Source of the DNA: Anaeramoeba flamelloides | Lineage: Eukaryota > Metamonada > Anaeramoebidae | Direction of reading: 5' to 3' | DNA: 64,000 bases | Assembly (NCBI GenBank): GCA_027625915.1 | Contig: JANTQA010000057.1 | Span: 6,138,001-6,202,000, forward strand | Shown: piece after piece, positions 21,028-33,639 of the stretch | How the letters are laid out: each line of letters opens with the position of its first letter | How positions within the stretch are numbered: the stretch's first letter is position 1 | Program-made: the position numbers and the translations under genes | The notes under the pieces: model-generated | The model's input: the letters and a program-made list of their open reading frames with translations, nothing else | What the model was told of the DNA's origin: nothing | Database searches by the model: none

Positions 21028-24000
21028 ATGACAAATTTAAAATTACTAGATCTTGTTCAACAAGGCTGCTCTACCGATGAATTACTGAATTACTTCAAGA
21101 AACAAAAACCACTTAACATTAATCAGACATACAAGAGTATTAAAAATTGTGATTTACAAGATGAAGAATTAACAATTCTGCACCTTGCGAGTTATTGTGG
21201 GCACGACAACTTAATTGAGCCTCTGGTTACCAACGGTTGTTTAATTGACTTTGTTACGTCGCTTAATAACAATTCACTTCAAATAGCATGCATCAAAGGG
21301 CACCAAAAGGTTGTTCAAGAATTGGTTCGAATTGGGTGTGATTTCAACAACCAAAACTCAAAAGGACAGACATTTATGCATCTTTTATGTGAATATGGGC
21401 ACACCAAGCTAATTAGTTATTTCCTAGACAACTACGATGAAAAGATACCATTTCAGCTAAACAATTTGGAAGGAGAATCTGTTTTAACTTGGGCAGTATC
21501 AAGATCACAAAATGCATATGCGCTAATGGAGCTGTTTTTAAAAAAAGGCAATAAGAAGATCATCAAGTATTTAAATAAAAACGATTCTGTTGGTTGGAAT
21601 TGTCTACACCACGCCATTTTTAAGAAAAACTGCAAATTAGTGGACTTATTATTGAAACACGGAATAAACCCCGACGGGATTACCAACGATTTTCAGAAGC
21701 CGATCCATTTAGCAGCACAACAAGACAACCTTCAGATTTTAGAATTGTTAATTAACACAGGCAATGATGTTGCGATAGTCAACTCAAAGGGAGGAGAAGA
21801 CTACACGCCACTGCACCATGCCGCCCAGGTGGGTGCCCTTGAGTCTGTCAAGTTTTTAATCGAAAAAAAGGCAGTCATTGGCAACAAAACGAATCTTGGT
21901 GCAACCCCATTACACCTTGCAGCGTTCAGTGGCTTTGATCATGTACTCCGTTGCCTCATTGATCACTGTAAAAAAGATGAGTTTTTAATTCAAGACAACT
22001 CCGGTGCAACAGCTTTAATATACGCAATCAGATCAAATAAACTGGATTGTGTGTCGTTGCTTTTGAAAGAGAAACATGCGCTTAATATCCAGGACATGGA
22101 CGGTTGGTCCCCATTGCATTTTGCCTCGGCCAATGGGTTTTTTTTAATTATTAAGCTTTTGGTTGAAAATGGTGCCAAGGTAATATTCTTGAATCTTTTC
22201 ATTTTTTTGTTTTGTTTTCTCTTTATTGTTTTGATTTGATCACAAAAAAAATTTCACCAAGTTTTATTTGGAAAATAATTTTTATTCTGTGACAATGAAA
22301 TTCAAATTCACATTATTTGGAATTGTAATTAATTTTGAGTATGAAATATTTGAGCTAATTAAGAAGATAGGAGAAAAAAAAATTCTCCGATTTAATGCCT
22401 TAAAAGTTTACTTGTTTTTGGTAAAATTACAAATTTTAGAAAAAACTTTCAAAATTAGATAAAATAAATTTTGTATAAAACACTTCTAGTGACTGTGACT
22501 AGATACTTGAATAAGTCTAAACACTCTTTGGATATGGAGACACAAATTTAGTTAACTCAAATTTCATCATTTAGACAGATAAAGTGTTTTCAACACCTAA
22601 TTGTTAACCATAAATCCAAAACTATAAAAATTTAGATACTGTTGTCAAAATAACCTGTGTGCAAAACAGTTTAGTCCATCTTTCCAAATAAAAAGAGTAT
22701 TTTTTTGTTATAGAAGACCTATACATTAATCGATCAAAGAAACTGGCAAGAAACCCTAATTAAAAATGGTATTGATTTCAAAAAGTTCTATTATTTAAAA
22801 GAAATTTTAAAAAGTAAAAGGATCCAAATTAGAAGATTTATCTCAAAAATGGAGTAAATTTTTGATAAAATTTTTTATTCAAAAAAATCTCAAAAATTGA
22901 TTAAAATGCCAAAAATTTTCTACAAATTACATTAATAATTCAAAATTTACTGAAAATATCAAGGAGTTTGCCTTCAAAATTGATTTGAAATTTACGTATA
23001 CCACTGGACAGAGAATTGGATTTTACCATTGTAACAATAAGAAAAAAAAGAACGAATTGAATCTGGAAACATCGATTATAGTTGTTACATATTCATTATT
23101 TTGATCACTGTATAGATTTTTTTCCAATGTGTGGTAATTAATAGAATTACAAGTAAGTATAATTTTTATTCTTTGAGGCTAAAGTAACCATTATGGATTT
23201 TCTCCAATATTGTGGGGAGACTTACTCTCTAAAAATGATAATATAAAAATTTACATCTTTTTGTTCACGAAACTAAAAGAAATACAGTTTAAGAACAAAG
23301 ATTTGAGAAATCCATTTAAAAAAGGATAAAAAATAAATTTTTAGTAAAGGACTCACAATAACTCTATTGGAGTTTGTTAATTGTTCTAAAGATACTTTTT
23401 TTCACCCTTTTATTCAGAATTTTTTTCAAACAACTCTAATAAAAATTCTAACTTTGTAAAAAAAAAAAAAAATCCAGAAGATCTCAAAGATGAAAATACC
23501 CTTAAAAAAAAAAGATTCAAAGGATTCTCAATGTTTAAAAATGGAATTAATAAAAAAAAGTTTAATAGTTTCTCAGATATCTCAATGAGAAAAAAATCAA
23601 ATTTAAAAAAAAAATGAAAAGATTTCAATTTCAAAAAATTTAAAATTTGAAAAGAAAATTAAACTTTTCTTGTTTTATATTCCACATTCATAGATTTCTT
23701 CAATTTTGAAACAAACCTTTTTGTTACCTTCAAAATTGATACAATCCAATTTGTGACTGTTATCCAATCCATGTTATTTTTGCCAAAGCTGCGTGGTTGC
23801 TATGAACTTTCCATAAAGCAGACAAACCATTTGAAAAAAAAAGTGAAACAAGAAAAAAAGTCCAACATATTTTTTAATTGGGAACATTAATATAAAATTC
23901 AAAGTGAGATCGTTTAATATAAGATAAAAAAAGAATTATTAAAAAAAAAAATGGAGGATTCAACAAAATAGCAGTTTTTTCGAAGAATATCTTTTAGTAT

Positions 24001-26386
24001 GGGTTTTTCTTTGATTGGACTTTATTAAAAATATGTTCAAAATTTTCAGAATTTTTCAGATCTCCAAAACCACATGAACAGTTTCGAGATAAAAGTAGAT
24101 TTAAATTGTATTTTTTGGTTTGACTGAAAATAATATAATGGATTATTATTTGAAATTTATTTGTTTCTTCTTTTAATTGATTTGACTTTTATATTAATTT
24201 CCCCTAATTTTTAAAATGAAAAACCATGAGGTACTTTTTTTCTCTGTTTCACCCCCCTAAAATAGTTTAAAAGATCTTGGCCCGAGTATTTTGAGTTAAA
24301 TAACCCCAAAAACCAATAATGTTAATCTACTCAAAGTAGTGATTTCTCTTTTTTCCCACAAATATATTCTACAAAAAGTAAAAAAAAAATATATTAAATC
24401 TCAAATAATCCCAACCCTTTAGAACTAACAGTCCCAGATTTAAAATTCTACTTTACATCAATGTAAACATGAAATTGGCTCACCACTAGTATTACTATAT
24501 TTTTTTTCTAAAAAGTTCATTAATATTTAGTTTTTGATTTTTAAGAAATCTATCATACAACACATACATGCCCTTTTATTTTATTTAAATTAAGAACTTA
24601 TAAATAAAGATAAAAAATAATTTTCAATTTAAAAATGACAATTTCTACCAAATTTTTTACTGTTCATGGTTATAAACACGTCACAAACAATTTATCCATT
24701 AATCAAACAAATTAATATCAATAAAATCTTTAATAAACCCCATTCTAAAAATTTGTAGACACTTAAAATGAAAAATAGGAGTATAAATCTCATTTTTTTA
24801 TAATTTCGGATTTATTCTCAAGAACTAAGTGCAGAACAGTTAATCTGATAAAGAGAGAATTTTGAACTGAATAAATTTACTCTCCTAATTCTAAAATAGA
24901 CACAATCGTTAGAAGAGTTTTAAACTCAATTTTGTTTCACAACTATCATAAAGAGTCTAAAAAAAGAAAATAAAAAGAGATAGAAGGTAAAAAAAGGAAA
25001 AAAAAAATAATAAAGTATTTTTACACTTATTCTAAGCAAAATTTTCAAATTATTAATCAGAATATTTTGAATATAAATATAAACAAAACCAATAACAAAA
25101 AATCTGAAAAAAAAAAAAAATAGATGAATATTCTAACTAATAAAAATCAAAGTTGTTTACATTTAGCATGTAGCCAAGGGCATTACGAAAGTGTCAAATA
25201 TTTGATATCTAAAGGAGAAAAAATCAATTTTAAAACAAATTTACAATGGTTACCATTGCATTTTTCTGCAAAAAGTGGTTCTGTTGAAATCATTAAATTA
25301 TTAAAGAAGAATGGACAAAATTTTGATGAATTAACTGGATATGGATCAAGTGTACTCCATCTATCATGTCAAGAAGGGAATGCTGCAACTGTTGAATATT
25401 TATTAAAAAATAATGTTGATCCAAATATCAAAAACCGAGGAAACGCAACTGCTACCCATTTATGTATTGTTGGAAATCATATAAATTGTTTAAAAATGTT
25501 GATTAATTTTAATGCAAATGTTAATTTACAAGATAATAACAGCGATACTCCAATTCACTTATCTATTATGTACAATAAAATGGAATGTCTAAAGTTCTTA
25601 TTAAATTCCAAGGCAGATCTTAATTTACAAAATAAAAAACAATTGACACCATTAATGTTAGCTTATATGGTTAGAAATAAAAAGGCAATACAATTATTGA
25701 ATAGTAAACAAAAGATAAATGATCAAAATACTGCATTGACGGAAAAGTTGGATATTAATAAAATCGAAAAAATCAATAAACATAAAAAATCCGAAGAACA
25801 GTTAGAATACGAACAATTGAATTTAAATTCCCATATTGGCATTATACCAAGAACTGGTGATATTAATTATATTTATGAGTCAACAGATACATCCCAATCA
25901 GAAAGCGATGAAATTAAAATTGATATAACCAAAAATGATGATGATGACGATGATGATGATAATAATGCCAATGATGATGATAATATCTACCCTAACAACG
26001 ATAACAACAACAACAACAACAAAAACAAAAACAACAACAACAACAATAACAATAATAATAATAATTTTAATATAAACCAAAATATTGAAACAAAAGATTC
26101 TTTAAAAGAATTGTTATTATTTTTAGAACAAATTATAACTAATATAAATAAATCATTAATTTTTTATCAAAAATTAATTACTTTAAAAGATATATTAAAG
26201 GACGAAAAAAATTCACATTATACCAGCAATATTTATCAATTGTTGCATTTAAAACTAAATGATATTTATCAAAACAAGGTTAATAGCCCAAGAAGTTTAC
26301 TAAAACATCTTTTGCACCTTAATTTAAAAATGTCAATTTATCATTTTATTTCTCTTTTTAATTTAAATTGGGAAATAATTTCCTCA

Positions 26387-26481
<95 letters not shown>

Positions 26482-27947
26482 CAAAACTAAAAATAAGGAA
26501 GATAATGACAATGTATTATTTTCGAATAAAATAAAACCAACAAAATTGACAAAAAAGCAAATTAAAAAAAAAAAAAAAAAAATGAAAGAATTTATTCAAT
26601 TTAATAAAGAAAATATTAATCTTAAAACAATTGAAACAGATCCAAAAATTATTTGGTTTGATGACAATTATGAAAATTTAAATATCCAAAAAACATTATT
26701 AAACATTTGCCCAAAGATATTAGTTCATACAACAACAATTAACAATAAAACAGAATTAGAAGAAACTAGTAATAACTTTAAATTTCAAAATAAAAAAACT
26801 TGGCTAAAAACCAGGATCATTTGCAACACCAATTTGGCAAAATTGGTTGTGCCCTATTTAAGGAACGAATGCAATTGCTTAATACCAATTTTAATTTATT
26901 GTCGAAAGACTGAAATTGCCAACAAAATCTTATTCGGGCACAATTATCCAAACGTCTGGATAAGCTCGATTGATCGCACTACAAGAATATTTTGTGCGTT
27001 GACATTGGATGCCCCAAAACCCATGGATTCAGAAATGTTCCCCTTCGAAGCAAGAAAAATCGGGAAAAAAATTGGAGAAATGTCAAAAAAATATAAAAAG
27101 CTTCGCAAAATTGGAATAGACCCCCGGTGCTATATTATAACTAAAGTTTCCTTTCCGAATGAATCGCAAAATGGCAGCCTATTTGCCTGTAATCAAATTT
27201 ATGATCATTTATTAGAACTTGAATTAAATATAAAAAGATTAATTCACAATAAAAAAAAGTTTTTTAAACTTAGTAATGTTTCCATAATATTAAAGTCAAT
27301 GGCTCACATAATAGTTAAATATTCCCAGGGTTTAACGTTTTTGCACTATAGATATCTATACCAATTAACTTCGGAATCTGAAATGGGTCAAAATGTTTTG
27401 TGGATAGATGTTCCTAAAAGAGATAACAAAATGGTTTTAAAACGCTCAAAAAAATACCGAATTCATTTCCATTTCCCTCCTTCAAAAATTGAAAAAGTAA
27501 TTTTTTTTTTCTTTTTTAAAATATATTTTGTTTGTATTTTTTTTTTTTTTTGTTCATAATATTACTTACTAATTGTTAAATCTTGATCGTTATTTAAAAA
27601 AAATTATATATTATGTGTTTAAAACCATTAAAAAATTAAATATTATATAGGAAAATAAAAAATATGTTGATCTTGAAAAAACACATGATTTTGTGAAACA
27701 ATTTATTCAGGAGCACGGTTGGAAAAATGGGTATTCAACAAGAATTCTTTCAAATTTTTATAATGCGAAACAAATGGTACCATATATCAGAAATGATCTA
27801 AAATGTGAACTACCTGTTTTAATTTTCACTTCAACAAAAAATTTTGCAAAGGCGTCTTTATTTTCAGAATTATATAAAAATGTTTGGGTTTCGACACATT
27901 TTAAAAATTCTGTTTCGTTTGCAAATTTTCATTTTAAAAATTATTAA
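21028..27947 (+). CDS. Ankyrin-repeat protein with two receiver-like modules (three exons)
   Basis: Exons 21028-22179, 25124-27496 and 27651-27947 encode 1273 residues; all introns are phase 0. About a dozen ankyrin repeats run to residue ~584, with typical motifs TPLHHAAQVGALESVKFLI, TPLHLAAFSG and SPLHFASANG. The join GAK|MNILTNKNQSCLHLA rebuilds one perfect repeat, which proves the 2.9 kb intron better than the splice sites alone. Next come Asp/Asn-rich linkers, including 30 consecutive Asn at 806-835. Module 1 starts at about 890 with KIIWFDDNYEN and has TRIICNTNLAKLVVPYLRN and IPILIYC. Module 2 starts at about 1141 with VLWIDVPK and has TRILSNFYNAKQMVPYIRN and LPVLIFTS. A helical region (about 1010-1140) separates them and is not recognised. 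The modules resemble those of the 4869-7427 protein. Likely a cytosolic scaffold; function unknown. Confidence 0.88.
22695..23060. repeat. Dispersed repeat family H, reversed copy
   Basis: GAAGACCTATACATTAATCG, then ATTAAAAATGGTATTG and TTTGCCTTCAAAATTGATTT are the inverse of the blocks at 10640-10920 and 32830-33125. Confidence 0.7.
23830..24190. repeat. Relative of inverted-repeat element M
   Basis: The left part resembles the arm of 14181-14247 (AAAGTGAAACAAG, then TTTTTAATTGGGAACATTAA). The centre matches the interior of 14250-14540 in reverse, including CCAAAACCACATGAACA and AATAATATAATGGATTAT. Confidence 0.6.
25124..27947 (+). CDS. Exons 2 and 3 of the ankyrin gene (C-terminal half)
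   Basis: Exon 2 (25124-27496) carries the last six or so ankyrin repeats, the Asp/Asn tracts, module 1, the middle helical region and the first strand of module 2. Exon 3 (27651-27947) completes module 2 and ends at TAA. Donor GAAAAA|GTAATT and acceptor TATATAG|GAAAAT give a 154 bp intron that cuts module 2. The ATG at 25124 is just the first codon of the exon, not a start. Confidence 0.85.
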
Positions 27948-27960
27948 ATTAATATTTATT

Positions 27961-28135
27961 AGAGTCGGTTTTGCTTGAAAGACTTAAAAAAATTGTAATT
28001 TAAGGCACAAAATTCGAATTCCACTAAAAGAATTTGTCTGAAAAAAAAATTCCAAAAAAATGTACCTTAATTTGTGAATTCTTTTCGTGGCTTAAATTTC
28101 ATTGAAAGTTTTTGCCTTAAAAGTGAAGCTGGCTG
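27961..28135. mobile_element. MITE family A, diverged and shortened copy
   Basis: Begins AGAGTCGGTTTTGCTTGAAAG, with part of the left arm missing, and ends AAAAGTGAAGCTGGCTG before TA. It lies 14 bp after the ankyrin gene's stop, so it probably forms part of that gene's 3' untranslated region or terminator zone. Confidence 0.75.
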
Positions 28136-29408
28136 TAATTTATTGATATTTGTTTTATATAATGTGATTACTAATTTTAGTTTTGCTATTTATGCTATTA
28201 TTTTACACACTTTAATATTTTTTTTTATTATTTCATTCTTTTTTATTTTAAATTTTATTTTTTAAAAATTATTAAAATTGTTTAAAATAAATAATTTTTA
28301 CACTTTTATTATTTTTTTTGATGTTTTTGAGTAAGAAGAGAAAATTACTTTCGAGATATACCAAACATTAAATTACTTTTCTAGTGTTCAAGAATAATTA
28401 TTTTTTTTTCAATACAATGAGGCTTTGGTGATAATATGAATTATAAGGATATTAACAATTAGTTGACTTTAATTTTCTAAAATCATGATCAGTACAACTT
28501 TATTGCAAAAAATCATAAAAACGTGATAAATCATAAAATCATAGAAAATCAAAAAATTGTGAAAAATCATAAAAAATATGAAAAGAATAAACCTTACAAA
28601 AAATACAATATATTTGACAAAATTTTGATACTTTAACAATGCTTTTTCCATTTAAAAAAGGTCGAAAATATTTGAAAAGTCTGCAAAGTGTATATTAGTG
28701 TATACAATGTATGGAAAACATAAACCTTTATAAAAGTCATGTGATTTTTTTTATAGTTAAAAAAATTTTTTATCTCATTTTGTTTTTTTTAACCAGAGTC
28801 AAAATACCCTTTTAATATTACGACCCAAACAACTTATAATATTTTTGTAATCATAAAATAGATGCTTTTTATTATTTTTTTAAATTGAGTATTGTCTTCA
28901 CAAGAAAAATAACCAAAAAAGAAGAAAGAGAGATTTTCATTTTTATTGATGACCATTAAAAAAACTTTAAGCTCACATTGCTTTTCCTCTCTACATTATA
29001 AAGATAAAAGAAAAGAGAAAATAAATGAACAAATACTCTTAATAGTTAGTACTAACGTGGCTAGGTTATTAATAGATTTTTTGAAAACTTCAGTAACTTA
29101 TATAAACTTTTAGAAAAAAAAGAAAATGAATTTAACCAAAGAAAAAACTGTTTAAAGAACAGGTACAAGGGTATTTATTTTTTTTCTGTATTTTTCTTTC
29201 AGAGAAATTTATAACATCAATAATGAATGATAAATTATGATTTTTCTTTAGTTATTTTTTTGTTTATCAAAATGATTGATTGATCTATCAAGCAAATTAA
29301 AAAAAATAATATAATGAAAACTCTTTGATCTTACCCTTCATTGAACCAAGTAATTTTTTTTTTTTTTTTTTAAATTAACTTTTTTTTTAAAGATCTGTTT
29401 TTTGATTA
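28136..29408. other. Intergenic, no gene seen
   Basis: AT-rich. A short array of ATCATAAAA-type units occurs at about 28510-28575. Nothing codes convincingly. Confidence 0.5.
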
Positions 29409-29605
29409 CAGTCAGTTCCACTTTTAAGTCACAAACTTTCAATGAAATTTAAGGTACAAAAAAAATCTGCAATTAAGGCACAAAATTCAAAATTCGAGTA
29501 AACTAACATGTGTAAAAAAAAATTCCAAAAAATGTGCTTTAATTTGAGATTTTTTTGTACCTTAAATTTCATTGAAAGTTTGTGTCTTCAAAGTGGAACT
29601 GACTG
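29409..29605. mobile_element. MITE family A, near-complete copy (197 bp, TA flanks)
   Basis: CAGTCAGTTCCACTTTTAAG at the left and CAAAGTGGAACTGACTG at the right, bordered by TA on both sides. The arms are well matched, so this is one of the younger copies. Confidence 0.88.
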
Positions 29606-31565
29606 TAAACAAAAAAAATACTTTAAAAATATCGTTGAGAAATCCCAAAAAATCATCAACAAATAATCGTGTTTTTATTAAATATCATATTTTATACAAT
29701 ATTAAGATAATACTGATTATCACAACATTCTACAATATCGCGGCAGGTGGTTTTATAGCCATTTTCTACAATGTGTGTCATTTGATAAAAATAATCACAA
29801 TTTTTGAAAACCTTATTCTAAATTGAAAAAGTTATAATCAACTCCTCTTATAATTGACAGAAATAATTTATAACGATTTTGGTGAAAAAATAATTGATTG
29901 AGAGTTAATATTTTTTTGTTTGTTTTGAAATATTAATCTATCATTTTCGAATCATGGACTCAGTGTCAAAAAAAGTGTAATATGATCTATTATTTCTGAA
30001 TATTCATATTTAAAACACAAATGATAAACTTAATTTGATTTTTTTCACTATTTCTTATTAATCTCTATTTAAATAATAAATAAATGTTTTGAATTTTAAA
30101 ATTATTGACCTTGATGTTTAACTTTAATACTTTTAAGTTGTTGATTGTTTGTTATCGATACAATAATTAAAATATTTTTCCTGTTTAAAGTGAATATTTT
30201 GAAATAATTAACTGTACAACTTAAAATTTCAAGAATGAGTAAATAAACAAAATCATTAGAATCTTGTTAAATTAGATTTAATTTTCTAAAATTAGATAAA
30301 AGGGGATAAAAAAGAAAAATAATAAATAATGAATAAATAAAAAAAAATATTTAATATTTGAATATATACATATATGAGAAATATTCAGAGTTATTAATAT
30401 CGATCTCAATTTACAAATTTGTAGAACCTTAACCATTTATAAATGATATCTTTTCCATTATTGCGCTTTCTTTTTGATTAAGGAATATCAAAATATTATT
30501 TCTAGATTTCATAAATTTCTTTATCTCTATTTTCTATGACCATTCATCATTGTCTTTATTAATTATACCTTAAAATCAAAATCAATGATTATTTTAAGAC
30601 ATTTCTTTCATTGTCTTCTTGCTTTTTCATATCTTTTACAGACCCTATAAACTGCTGAAAATGATCGTTTTTTTTTCGAAAATATAAATATTTTGGAATT
30701 TATTCCACTTATCCGACTTTTTCTAATATCTAAATTAGGCAATATATATAAAAATTTCATTTGAATAGAGTGTTGATAATTTCTGTTATAAATGTGGATG
30801 GTTAGCACCTCTGGTTGCCTGTACAATTTGATTATTTTCTCAAATATTTTTAATAAAAATTTTCTTTCCCTATTACTAAGATTCCATTTTCCCTTTTATT
30901 GACTTAATATGGACACTGATGGATTTTTCCCTTGATCTCTTTTTTTCTATCGTTTCCAAAATATCTTTTCTATTTTATCCTTTTTGAAATATCCAGAGAG
31001 ATTATTTAAGTCTATTGATTTTTTTTTCTCACAAAATTAACTTTCCTTCTAAGATTCGTATCTCTAGTGGGGACAAGTAATAACCAAAATTAAAAGGTCT
31101 TAAACTAAAGTCAAGATAATCTTTTCTCATTTTTTAGGGGTTGTAAACCTTAAATGAACAAAAAAATTTTTTATTATTTTTATAAAATTTTTGGTATCGA
31201 TCAAAATACTTGAGGCATAACTGTCATTGGAATCCCAAAATTAATAATTTGAAAAATACCCAAGAATAAATATCAAGATCTAACTCTCAATTTCACAAAT
31301 TTTTCTTTTAAATTGAGAAGAGAAAAATAAAAATAAAATGTTAAAAAAAAAAAACAAATCATTTGTACTTTTATTTCTCTTTCAAGTCTTAATTTCTTAT
31401 CGAATAAATGATAAAAGTAATAAGTGTAAAATTTATTATCCTAAATAAAAGAAATCTTTTCGAATAAGTCTGTATAGTATCAGAAGCTCAACATAATATC
31501 GAATGGATCGAAATAATTTCAATTATTTTGAAAGGCATTGCATTTTTTTGATGAACGAAATGCTT
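29606..31565. other. Intergenic between a MITE and the EF-hand gene
   Basis: AT-rich with short frames only. The stretch nearest 31565 is the 3' flank of the minus-strand EF-hand gene. No repeat family recognised. Confidence 0.45.
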
Positions 31566-32143
31566 TTACATCATTTTTTTGAATTCTTCATAGGATACTT
31601 TTCCGTCAGAATCAGTGTCTACTTGTTTGATCATTTCTTTGACTTGTTCAATTGTTACTGTGTTTCCAAGTTTTTCCATAGCATTTTTAATTTCTCCTTC
31701 TTCAAGGAATCCACTGTTGTCAGTATCAAACATGGTAAATGCTTGTTTAAGTGCTTGTTCACGTCCCTGTTCTTCGTATTTGATCATCTTTATGGTGTGT
31801 TTATTATCAGAACATAAGAAAACAAAAAGGGAATTATCTTTAAAAAATGAGAAGCTACCAAAATATACAGTTTCCCAAAGCAACAAAGGAAAGGAACAGA
31901 AAAGAAAAGAAAAAAAAAAAGTATTTTTTTTACCATTTTGCAAAATTCATCAAAATCAACAGTTCCGCTTTTGTCAAGATCTGCACTTTCGATCATGTTT
32001 TTGACAACTTCATCAGTAACTGGATTTCCCATCTTGTGGAAAACATCTTTAAGTTCTTTAGCGTCAATTGTTCCGTTACCGTCTTGATCGAATTGGTTGA
32101 ATGATTGCCTGAAATTTTCTTTTTGTTCGTTTGTGAGAGACAT
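31566..32143 (-). CDS. Four-EF-hand calmodulin/troponin-C-like protein (two exons)
   Basis: Exons 32143-31934 and 31787-31566 (minus strand) encode 143 residues; the 146 bp intron is phase 0 (ATG|GTAAAA to AAAG|ATG). All four calcium loops are complete: DQDGNGTIDAKE at 19-30, DLDKSGTVDFDE at 55-66, DTDNSGFLEEGE at 91-102 and DTDSDGKVSYEE at 127-138. The linker between lobes (FCKMMIKYEEQGREQALKQAF) fits troponin C and related sensors better than conserved calmodulin. The start ATG lies in AAACACCAATG, the only in-frame ATG at the right place. Expected to be a soluble calcium sensor that binds helical targets. Nothing in the sequence reveals its partner. The call as a functional EF-hand protein is firm; the exact subfamily is not. 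Confidence 0.93.
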
Positions 32144-32727
32144 TGGTGTTTTTGATCTTTTTGGCAAATCAAAAATTGTTTGTTTTTATAATTTTTTGTT
32201 TTTGAGAAAAGGAGAAAAAAGAATAAAAAGAAGAAAAAAATTTTATTTCAGAAACTTTTTCAAAAAAAAAATTTAAAAAAGAAAAAAAAAAGTAAACACA
32301 AACATATTGGAGAAGAGTAAAAAATGAAATCTTTTTTTAAATCGAGTATTTCAGGTCAATAATACCAAAACAAAAATGGGTAGGTATGTTTTTAGAAAAA
32401 GAGATTGTTCAAAAAGAGCTTTAAACTTTGCATATTTTGGAAAAAATTTTTTACAAACTTAATTAGGTGATTTTTGTTTTATAAATTAAGAGACTTTTCA
32501 CTCTTGTCTATTTGAAGATTATTGAGTAAGGTGTTATTTTCTGATAGATATTTGTTTTGCAGAGATGAGTTTTGTCAAATAATCAAAAGAGTAATTTTAA
32601 CTATTAAACAAAAGTTAAAGGAAAAAAATTCTAAGGCATAATTTTTATTTAAGGGAACATTATGGTAAATGAAAAGATAATATATAAATAGAAGATATAA
32701 TTAACTTCAAAGTGCATGGTGATCAAA
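32144..32727. other. Upstream flank of the EF-hand gene
   Basis: A/T-rich leader (on the minus strand) and upstream sequence. No specific element can be named. Confidence 0.4.
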
Positions 32728-33125
32728 ATAATGCGTGTTCAATGGCTATAATCCGTGTTTCAAAATATAATCCGTGCTTTTTTTTCTTCTTGTTCCAAAG
32801 CAACATCCAATTTACTACCCAATTGTATACACAAGTTCAAATCAATTTTGAAGGTAAACTACTTGATTTTTTAAGTAAAATTTAAATTATTCATGCAAAT
32901 AGTTGAAAATTTTTCTTAATATTCCAATTTTTTTGAATTTTTTTGTTTTTTTTAGATTAAAATTTTCTCAAAAATTGACTCTATTTTTTGAGATAAATTT
33001 TGCAATTTGATCCTTTATTTTTAGAATTTCTTTTGAAATAATAGAACTTTTAGAAACCAATACCATATTTTTTAAGGTTTATTGTTCGTTTCTTGGATGG
33101 GTTGATGTATAGGTCTTCTTAAAGA
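32728..33125. repeat. Dispersed repeat family H, copy without insertion
   Basis: TCCGTGTTTCAAAATATAAT, then GTTCAAATCAATTTTGAAGG and GATGTATAGGTCTTC in the same order as 10325-10935. The segment near 32800-32815 joins directly where the copy at 10.4 kb holds a family B MITE. Confidence 0.75.
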
Positions 33126-33189
33126 CAAAAACACACTTTTTATTTTGAAAGACAAATTAAACTTTTCAACACCCTTTATTTTAACAACA

Positions 33190-33500
33190 GAAATTTAAGA
33201 TTTTATTTTCAATCAAAACAACCAAAACAATTTAAATCTCCCTAATTATCAAAATCCCTTAGAGTAACTTTGGGAGATCTCAATCATAATCAATTTTTTC
33301 TGATAAATATTTAATAAATGATCAATCAAAGAAAACCCCAATCTAAAAGATAGTATTAAAAAAACTGTTATTGTGCTGAATCCTTCATTTGGTTTTTAAA
33401 GATTTATTTTGTCTTTTATTAATTGTTTTTACTTCTTGTTTTCAATTTCTGTTCACAATTAACAATCCTTATAAACTTTTTTTTTAATCATTGTATCTTT
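33190..33500. repeat. Relative of element M, direct copy
   Basis: TTTCAATCAAAACAACC, GGGAGATCTCAAT, AAAAGATAGTATTAAAAAAA and CTGTTATTGTGCTGAAT parallel 14315-14500. The terminal arms are worn, with GTTCACAATTAACAATCC left at the right side. Confidence 0.65.
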
Positions 33501-33639
33501 TTTCCGAAAAAGGGTTTATTTGTTTTTTATATGTTGAAATTCACTTTTGTTCAAATACCAGCACAAAAAACATTCTCTCAATCCCAAACCATTTGATAAT
33601 ATTTCCCACTTAAGGGATTAGCGTCTACCAAGGAGAAGC

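Larger units (their letters stand above)
22180..25123 (+). other. 2.9 kb intron of the ankyrin gene
   Basis: Donor AAG|GTAATA and acceptor A-rich ...TAG|ATG, phase 0. It holds a reversed family H copy (22695-23060) and an inverted relative of element M (23830-24190). A segment at 24815-24935 (TTAATCTGATAAAGAGAGA, then TTTTAAACTCAATTTTG) is repeated at 42595-42715 in the G-alpha intron. The acceptor has an A-run rather than a pyrimidine tract. Confidence 0.85.

Noticed and set aside
25898-26080. Minus-strand frame of Ile/Val repeats
   Set aside because: It is the antisense of the Asp/Asn codon tract of the ankyrin gene.
31503-32104. Open frames on the plus strand opposite the EF-hand gene
   Set aside because: They are antisense shadows of the conserved EF-hand exons, with no family pattern.
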